Positions 59,250 through 64,000 of a stretch of DNA of 64,000 nucleotides are shown piece after piece. This DNA is from a bacterium (GTDB lineage Bacteria > Armatimonadota > Fimbriimonadia > Fimbriimonadales > Fimbriimonadaceae): positions 737,632-801,631 of the forward strand of contig JAIXQR010000001.1 of assembly GCA_027485645.1 (NCBI GenBank), written 5' to 3'. Position numbers and translations under genes: made by a program. The stretch's first letter is position 1, and each line of letters begins with the position of its first letter. Under the pieces are notes generated by a model. That model searched no databases. It saw nothing but the letters and a program-made list of their open reading frames with translations, and was not told the origin of the DNA.

Positions 59250-60209
59250 ATGCAATATCGCAAGCTAGGCCGTTACGGAATTCGAGTCAGTGAAGTTGGA
59301 GTCGGTGGTTGGCTGACCCATGGTCGGACGATTGATGACTCGGTAACGTCCGAAATCGTTCACCGCGCTTTCGAGCTTGGAATCAACTTCTTCGACACCG
59401 CCGATGTTTACAACACCGGTGAGGCAGAGAAGTCGCTGGGTATTGCTATCCAAGATATCAAGCGAGAGTCGCTCGTCATTGCGACGAAGTGCTTCTTCCC
59501 GATGTCACAAGAGACCAACGACCGAGGATTGAGCCGAAAGCACATCACCGAGTCGGTGAACGCGAGCCTCAAGCGCCTTCAGACGGACTACATCGACTTG
59601 ATGCAGTTCCACCGGTTCGATTCAGAAACGCCGCTGGATGAGACTGTACGCGCAGTTGATGACCTGATTCGAGCCGGCAAGGTCCTTTACTGGGGCGTAA
59701 GCGAGTGGAAGGCGCACCAGATTTCGGAAGTCGTGAACGTTGCGAAGCAGTTGAACGCAAACCTTCCGGCGAGCAACCAGCCGTGCTACAGCATGCTACA
59801 GCGCTCGATCGAGGATAGCGTGATTCCTGTATCTGAGCTTCACGGCCTCGGACAAGTCGTCTTCTCGCCGCTAGCTCAGGGCATCCTGACCGGCAAGTAC
59901 CTGCCTGGACAGCCTGCTCCAACCGGAACGCGCGGAGCAGATGACAGTTCCAACATGTGGATGCGTGACACGCTCGCGAACCAAGAGCTTCTTCAGCGAA
60001 TCCAAGACCTCAAAGCGTACGTAGAGTCTCTCGGCTTTGAGTTGCCAGCGTTCGCGTTGGCATGGTGCCTGCGAAAGCAGAACGTGAGCTCGGTGATCAT
60101 CGGTGCGAGCCGAACCTCCCAGGTAGAGCAGAACGTTTTGGCCGCCACCTTGAAGCCAGAACCAGAAGTCTTTGAGAAGGCAGAAGCCATTCTAAGCGGG
60201 AATTCGTAA
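59250..60209 (+). CDS. Aldo/keto reductase
   Basis: 319 residues, TIM-barrel AKR of the voltage-gated K+ channel beta/YghZ-like group. The start YRKLGRYGIRVSEVGVGGW, FDTADVYNTGEAEKSLG with the catalytic Asp and Tyr, the active-site lysine in VIATKCF, and the C-terminal NADP site VIIGASRTSQVEQNV are visible. Substrate unknown. Confidence 0.92.
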   Translation: MQYRKLGRYGIRVSEVGVGGWLTHGRTIDDSVTSEIVHRAFELGINFFDTADVYNTGEAEKSLGIAIQDIKRESLVIATKCFFPMSQETNDRGLSRKHITESVNASLKRLQTDYIDLMQFHRFDSETPLDETVRAVDDLIRAGKVLYWGVSEWKAHQISEVVNVAKQLNANLPASNQPCYSMLQRSIEDSVIPVSELHGLGQVVFSPLAQGILTGKYLPGQPAPTGTRGADDSSNMWMRDTLANQELLQRIQDLKAYVESLGFELPAFALAWCLRKQNVSSVIIGASRTSQVEQNVLAATLKPEPEVFEKAEAILSGNS

Positions 60210-60211
60210 CG

Positions 60212-60712
60212 TTGAACGTAGCCAATCTAAGCCCCCTCCAACATCAAGAAACTGAGTTTGAAAAACGACGCGGCATCAGCCGCGTCGAGATTCGCTACGG
60301 TTTCGCCCAGGTCCACATCACGAACCTCGAGGGAGAGATTCAGGCCGCACGTTTACGCGTTTTGAAAGCGGTAAACGAGGCTGGGATTAGCGTGGACTTC
60401 TTGAAGCTCACGCCTACCGGGCTATCGTTCCTCGTCACAAACAATTGCGCGGACGGGGTTGCCACAGCGATTCAGCCGGTGGCGACCGACTCCAGCATTC
60501 GGTCGGAGCGAGCCATCGTCTTGGTTCACGCGGTGAACATTCGGGACGAGGAAGGGCTGATTGGCCACATCGTGCGGGAAGTCATTGAGACCGGCACGAC
60601 GATCGACCACATCGGCGACATGCACGACCGGTTGCTGATGATCGTGTCCGCGAAGGACGCGCCACGGCTTGAAAAGCTACTGACCGAGAAACTTCTGGCG
60701 GGGCAAGAGTAA
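60212..60712 (+). CDS. ACT-domain protein upstream of aspartate kinase
   Basis: 166 residues from a TTG two nt after the previous stop. Two ACT-like beta-alpha-beta units (about residues 27-90 and 100-160) are seen, with VEIRYGFAQVHITNLEGEIQAARLRVLKAV and AIVLVHAVNIRDEEGLIG. ACT domains bind amino acids. The stop overlaps the lysC start (TAATG), so it may act as a detachable regulatory subunit of aspartate kinase. That link is inference from coupling. Confidence 0.78.
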   Translation: MNVANLSPLQHQETEFEKRRGISRVEIRYGFAQVHITNLEGEIQAARLRVLKAVNEAGISVDFLKLTPTGLSFLVTNNCADGVATAIQPVATDSSIRSERAIVLVHAVNIRDEEGLIGHIVREVIETGTTIDHIGDMHDRLLMIVSAKDAPRLEKLLTEKLLAGQE

Positions 60713-62067
60713 TGCGAATCAAAGTCATGAAATTTGGTGGCACGTCGGTTGCCACGGCCGAAGCACGAATGCAATCCGCAATGCGGGTGATTTCGGCGAA
60801 AGACCAAGGCTTCCGCCCGGTCGTCGTTGTGAGCGCCATCGGTCGAAAAGGCGCACCGTATGCGACCGACACGCTCATCAATTTGCTGAACGAGATCGAT
60901 CCAAACGTCGATCCAGACCCAAGAGAGCTCGATCTACTCGTCGCCTGCGGCGAGATTCTCAGCGCGGTGGTTTTTGCCCACACGCTGAAAACCCTCGGAC
61001 ACAGCGCGATGGCCTTCCGAGGTGGGCAAGCTGGTATTCGAACCGATGGCGTCTACGGCAATGCCCGCATTGTCAGCATCAATCCGGTGGCTTTGCTCAA
61101 GAGCATTAGCGGTGGCCACATTCCGGTCGTTTGCGGCTTCCAGGGCGTTTTTGTCGATGGTCCCGGCATGCCGGGCGGCGAGCTTACGACGCTCGGACGT
61201 GGCGGCAGCGACACCACCGGTGCCGCGCTTGGCGCCGCGCTGAAGGCGGAGGCCGTAGAAATCTTCACCGACGTTGATGGAGTCAAGACGGCGGACCCGG
61301 ACGCGGTTCGCAACGCACCGACTCTTCGGACGGTGACGTACGACGAAGTCGCCGAAATCGCCCACTTGGGCGCCAAGGTCGTTCATCCACGCGCGGCAGA
61401 AATTGCGATGATGTACGGCATTCCGCTCTGGGTTAAGAACACGTTTAGCGACGACGAAGGTACACAAATCGTGCCGAAGTCGGAATTCCCTGGTCGCCGC
61501 GTGACCGGCGTCACTCACACCGGAAAGCTCGTTTATCTTCAGTTCGATCTTAGCGGCGCTGCCTCCGAACAGGAGCGCGTGATGCTCGAAACCCGGATTT
61601 ACGAAACGATGGCCCGCTACGACGTGAACCTGTTCATGTTGGACATGAGCCCAAGTAGCACCGGCTTCGCAGTCCCGCGAGATCAATATCCCATTGTCGA
61701 AAATGTCCTGGATGGCCTCGTCATTCCGGTCGGTGGAAACGAGCGTCGAGTCTATCTCTTCCAAGTCGGGCGCAACGCCTCGCGCGAAGTCGAGACGCAG
61801 GCCGCCTTGCTCGGATCGCTCGGGGAAGTTCGGCGGGTACCCGCCGAGTTGACCGAAGGCTGCACGATGGTTTCGCTTGTGGGCCATGAGTACATGCAGC
61901 AGCCCGGCGTGTTCTACAACGTGATGCACGCGCTAGCGGAGGCCCAGATTCAGGTGCTGCAGACGAGCGACTCCGACTACTCCCTCAGCGTGTTGGTCAC
62001 GGAAAGTGAGAGCCTCCGTGCGGTTCGGCTTTTGCACGAGCGATTTGGGTTGAGCGAGGTCCGGTAA
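60712..62067 (+). CDS. lysC: Aspartate kinase
   Basis: 451 residues. It phosphorylates aspartate, the first step to lysine, threonine, methionine and diaminopimelate. The kinase domain shows VMKFGGTSVA, GRGGSDTTGAALGAAL and FTDVDGVKTADP; a pair of C-terminal ACT domains (from about residue 290) gives feedback control. It is preceded in overlap by a separate ACT protein. A 331-codon antisense frame is a shadow. Confidence 0.94.
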   Translation: MRIKVMKFGGTSVATAEARMQSAMRVISAKDQGFRPVVVVSAIGRKGAPYATDTLINLLNEIDPNVDPDPRELDLLVACGEILSAVVFAHTLKTLGHSAMAFRGGQAGIRTDGVYGNARIVSINPVALLKSISGGHIPVVCGFQGVFVDGPGMPGGELTTLGRGGSDTTGAALGAALKAEAVEIFTDVDGVKTADPDAVRNAPTLRTVTYDEVAEIAHLGAKVVHPRAAEIAMMYGIPLWVKNTFSDDEGTQIVPKSEFPGRRVTGVTHTGKLVYLQFDLSGAASEQERVMLETRIYETMARYDVNLFMLDMSPSSTGFAVPRDQYPIVENVLDGLVIPVGGNERRVYLFQVGRNASREVETQAALLGSLGEVRRVPAELTEGCTMVSLVGHEYMQQPGVFYNVMHALAEAQIQVLQTSDSDYSLSVLVTESESLRAVRLLHERFGLSEVR

Positions 62068-62069
62068 CT

Positions 62070-62876
62070 TTGCCAACCCAAATCATGGGGATATTAAACG
62101 TCACGCCGGATTCGTTTTCGGACGGCGGACGCTTCTTGTCCCCAAAGATTGCGATCGAACACGGTCTGAAGATGGCCGCGGATGGGGCCGATTGGATTGA
62201 CGTCGGCGGAGAAAGCACGCGGCCCGGCGCCCTTCCTGTTTCCGTCGACGAGGAACTTGAACGCGTCTTGCCGGTTATTGAGGGCCTAGTGGAGCGCGGC
62301 TTGCGGGTGTCGATTGACACGATGAAATCCGGCGTCGCAAAAGAAGCCGTCCGCGCTGGGGCGACGCTGATTAACGACGTCACCGGTTGGAGTGATCCAG
62401 AGATGGGCACCGTTTGCGCGGAATCCGGTGCGGCCGTGTGCCTCATGCATATGCAAGGCGAGCCACGGACCATGCAGGCAAACCCAACCTACGCGAACGT
62501 CGTGCATGAGGTCCGAGACTTCCTGGTCGAGCGCGCGGAGTTTGCTCACTCGCTCGGAATCGCCAGGGATCGCATTTACATCGACCCCGGCATCGGATTT
62601 GGCAAGAAGCTTGAGCACAACCTGGACTTGCTGCGGCACCTTACGGACTTCGTTCAGACCGGGTATCCGGTGCTGCTAGGAACCAGTCGCAAGAGCTTCA
62701 TTGGCCGAATTCTAGGATCGGCAGAAGCGCCCTTGCCGACCGAAGAACGGCTTGAAGGAACCTTGGCGACCCAAGCCATTGCCGAGTCAGCGGGCATTGC
62801 CATTCTCCGCGTTCACGATGTGCTCAGCGCGGTGCGATTTTCCAAGATCTACCGAGCGATTACCGAACCTGATTAG
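62070..62876 (+). CDS. folP: Dihydropteroate synthase
   Basis: 268 residues from a TTG at 62070. It joins p-aminobenzoate to hydroxymethyl-dihydropterin diphosphate in folate synthesis. MGILNVTPDSFSDGG is the pterin-binding first loop; WIDVGGESTRPGA, VSIDTMK, INDVTGW, DPGIGFGKK and GTSRKSFIG follow in order. The last 17 bp overlap the convergent dehydrogenase gene. Confidence 0.95.
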   Translation: MPTQIMGILNVTPDSFSDGGRFLSPKIAIEHGLKMAADGADWIDVGGESTRPGALPVSVDEELERVLPVIEGLVERGLRVSIDTMKSGVAKEAVRAGATLINDVTGWSDPEMGTVCAESGAAVCLMHMQGEPRTMQANPTYANVVHEVRDFLVERAEFAHSLGIARDRIYIDPGIGFGKKLEHNLDLLRHLTDFVQTGYPVLLGTSRKSFIGRILGSAEAPLPTEERLEGTLATQAIAESAGIAILRVHDVLSAVRFSKIYRAITEPD

Positions 62877-63843
62877 CCTCGATCGGCGTTCCATCTCGGA
62901 ATGCGGCGAGGTTCTGGGCCGTCGTTTCGGCGATGGCTTCCAAGGCTTCTGTCGTGAGGAACGCTTGGTGACCGGTGATGAGCACGTTTGGGAACATCAG
63001 CAACCGCGCGAAGGTCTCGTCGGTCGGAAGCGAGCCGCTTAAATCTCGGAAAAACAGCCCGGATTCTTCTTCGTAAACATCGAGCCCAAGTGCTCCAATC
63101 TTCTGTGAACTGAGCGCCTCGATCGCCGCCGCGGTGTCAATGACCGCTCCGCGGGACGTGTTGATAATCACGACGCCAGGCTTCATCGCGGCAAGGGATT
63201 CTTGATTCACCAGATGGTGGGTGTCTGGGGTTAAGGGGCAATGCAGCGAGATGATGTCCGCCTCGGCCCAGATTCGCTCGATGGGCACGAACTCCCACTC
63301 GGAATCCTTCGGAGGAAACGGATCGTAGGCCAGAACCTTCATCCCGAAACCGGCTGCGATTCGGCAGAATGCAAGCCCGATCTTGCCGCAACCGATCACA
63401 CCAACGGTTCGGCCGTGAAGGTTGAATCCGACGAGGCCGTTGAGGCTGAAGTTCATTTCGCGCACTCGGTTGTAAGCGCGATGGGTTTTGCGGCTGAGGG
63501 TGAGCAAAAGGGCAAAAGCGTGTTCGGCAACCGCTTCTGGGGAATAGGCCGGCACTCGGGCGATGGAGAAGCCAAGTTCACGGGCCGTTTCGAGGTGGAC
63601 CGAGTTGAACCCGGCGCAGCGTAGGGTGATGTTCCGAACGCCAGACTGCGCGAGGAGGTGCAGCACCGGAGCGGAAAGATCGTCGTTCACAAAGGTGCAA
63701 ATCGCTTCCGAGCCACGAGCCAAGCTCACGGTTGAAGGCTCGAGTGGCAGCTCGACGAACATGGGGTCTACATTGAAACGAGCGGCCGCTTCCGCAAGGA
63801 ATGGCCGCTCGAAAGATTTGGTGCTGTAAACCGTAACTCGCAT
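62860..63843 (-). CDS. ldhA: D-2-hydroxyacid dehydrogenase, fermentative D-lactate dehydrogenase type
   Basis: 327 residues. NAD-dependent, reducing pyruvate to D-lactate or acting on a similar 2-keto acid. The catalytic Arg lies in FNSVHLETARELG-containing core (LRCAGFNSV), the NAD site is VGVIGCGKIGLAF, SRGAVIDT precedes the catalytic Glu, and the acid/base His is in ITGHQAFLTTEAL. The VYEEESGLFF segment is characteristic of LdhA rather than SerA or formate dehydrogenase. Confidence 0.92.
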   Translation of the reverse strand: MRVTVYSTKSFERPFLAEAAARFNVDPMFVELPLEPSTVSLARGSEAICTFVNDDLSAPVLHLLAQSGVRNITLRCAGFNSVHLETARELGFSIARVPAYSPEAVAEHAFALLLTLSRKTHRAYNRVREMNFSLNGLVGFNLHGRTVGVIGCGKIGLAFCRIAAGFGMKVLAYDPFPPKDSEWEFVPIERIWAEADIISLHCPLTPDTHHLVNQESLAAMKPGVVIINTSRGAVIDTAAAIEALSSQKIGALGLDVYEEESGLFFRDLSGSLPTDETFARLLMFPNVLITGHQAFLTTEALEAIAETTAQNLAAFRDGTPIEANQVR

Positions 63844-63862
63844 GGAACGAGTCTACGTCGGC

Positions 63863-64000
63863 TTACTGCTTCAGGGCTAGGTCTTCGTTCAAGCGAACGC
63901 CGAGGAGGGTTCCACGGGCGAGCTTCACGTCAGAAGGATTTTCCTTTGGCTTCTCAACCGATCCGATGACGTAGCCGAGGAGTCCGCCGAGGAGGGCTTT
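63863..64000 (-). CDS. Partial protein with glycine-zipper-like segment (3' end)
   Basis: The last 45 codons of a minus-strand gene enter from the right edge and end at the TAA at 63865-63863. The visible residues are KALLGGLLGYVIGS, a glycine-zipper-like hydrophobic helix, followed by a charged tail ending RGTLLGVRLNEDLALKQ. The tail pattern is common in small outer-membrane or cell-surface proteins of related bacteria. The ldhA start is 19 bp downstream, so they may be co-transcribed. Function cannot be told. Confidence 0.6.
   Translation of the reverse strand, partial: KALLGGLLGYVIGSVEKPKENPSDVKLARGTLLGVRLNEDLALKQ

Noticed and set aside
60934-61929. 331-codon minus-strand frame antisense to lysC
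   Set aside because: No domain or start signal, and lysC is unambiguous in this interval.
63920-63990. Short GCCGAGGAG-type repeats near the right edge
   Set aside because: They are explained by repeated Leu-Leu-Gly codons in the partial glycine-zipper-like protein.
1-64000. CRISPR arrays, tRNA or rRNA genes, insertion sequences, prophage or toxin-antitoxin genes
   Set aside because: Reading both strands I found no regular spaced repeats, cloverleaf-like segments, transposase motifs or phage structural genes. Small tRNAs could be missed by eye, but gene-free stretches are few and short.

Overview
The window reads as chromosomal DNA from a free-living diderm bacterium. An LptD/OstA-like outer-membrane protein, an LptF/G-type permease, heptose genes (gmhA, gmhB) and a large exopolysaccharide locus point to an LPS-type envelope. 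The gene mix (exosortase plus EpsI, a TIGR03790-family lipoprotein, DUF2752, BY-kinase chain-length regulator), moderate GC content, frequent GTG/TTG starts and several genes with a TANNNT box only 6-8 nt before the start codon suggest Armatimonadota (Fimbriimonadia-like). That placement is inference from style, not from a marker gene. I saw no tRNA, rRNA, CRISPR array, insertion sequence or prophage.

Layout. 1-20 kb is housekeeping and mixed: a partial zinc-ribbon/FHA-like protein, a BCS1-like AAA ATPase, sufB, a Nudix hydrolase, a GntR regulator with deoC, nhaA, a hot-dog thioesterase, a secreted beta-propeller/phosphoesterase, an unusual N-terminally extended speD, ogt, ABC export genes, gatB, and two secreted or membrane proteins of unknown function. 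20-27.7 kb is one tightly packed minus-strand run: galE, a small membrane protein, rfbD, a UbiA-family prenyltransferase, a DprE2-like reductase, a DprE1-like FAD oxidase, nrnA, truB and a DUF2752 protein. The UbiA/DprE2/DprE1 trio matches the enzymes that make polyprenyl-phospho-arabinose in mycobacteria and is the most interesting metabolic unit here.

27.7-48.5 kb is an exopolysaccharide/LPS locus. The plus strand carries glmS, an initiating sugar-phosphate transferase and a GT4 enzyme. A seven-gene minus-strand operon runs Wzz/BY-kinase, hexapeptide acyltransferase, flippase, three tandem GT4 paralogues and an O-antigen ligase/polymerase. The exosortase-EpsI pair diverges from it. UDP-sugar genes follow (ugd, UDP-GlcA decarboxylase, UDP-GlcA 4-epimerase), then a TIGR03790 lipoprotein, gmhB, rfbB and rfbC. 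Together they supply GlcN-6-P, UDP-Gal, UDP-GlcA, UDP-Xyl, UDP-GalA, dTDP-rhamnose (no rfbA in the window), heptose precursors and probably lipid-linked arabinose, and they assemble and export the polymer.

48.5-64 kb is a long plus-strand run: gmhA, nth, glnE, plsY, a zinc-ribbon membrane protein, an LptF/G permease, LptD-like, a GT-C-like membrane protein, an aldo/keto reductase, an ACT protein, aspartate kinase and folP. It ends in a convergent D-2-hydroxyacid dehydrogenase and the 3' end of a further minus-strand gene. Tail-to-tail overlaps between convergent genes and 1-4 nt stop/start overlaps within operons are common throughout, so the genome is compact.
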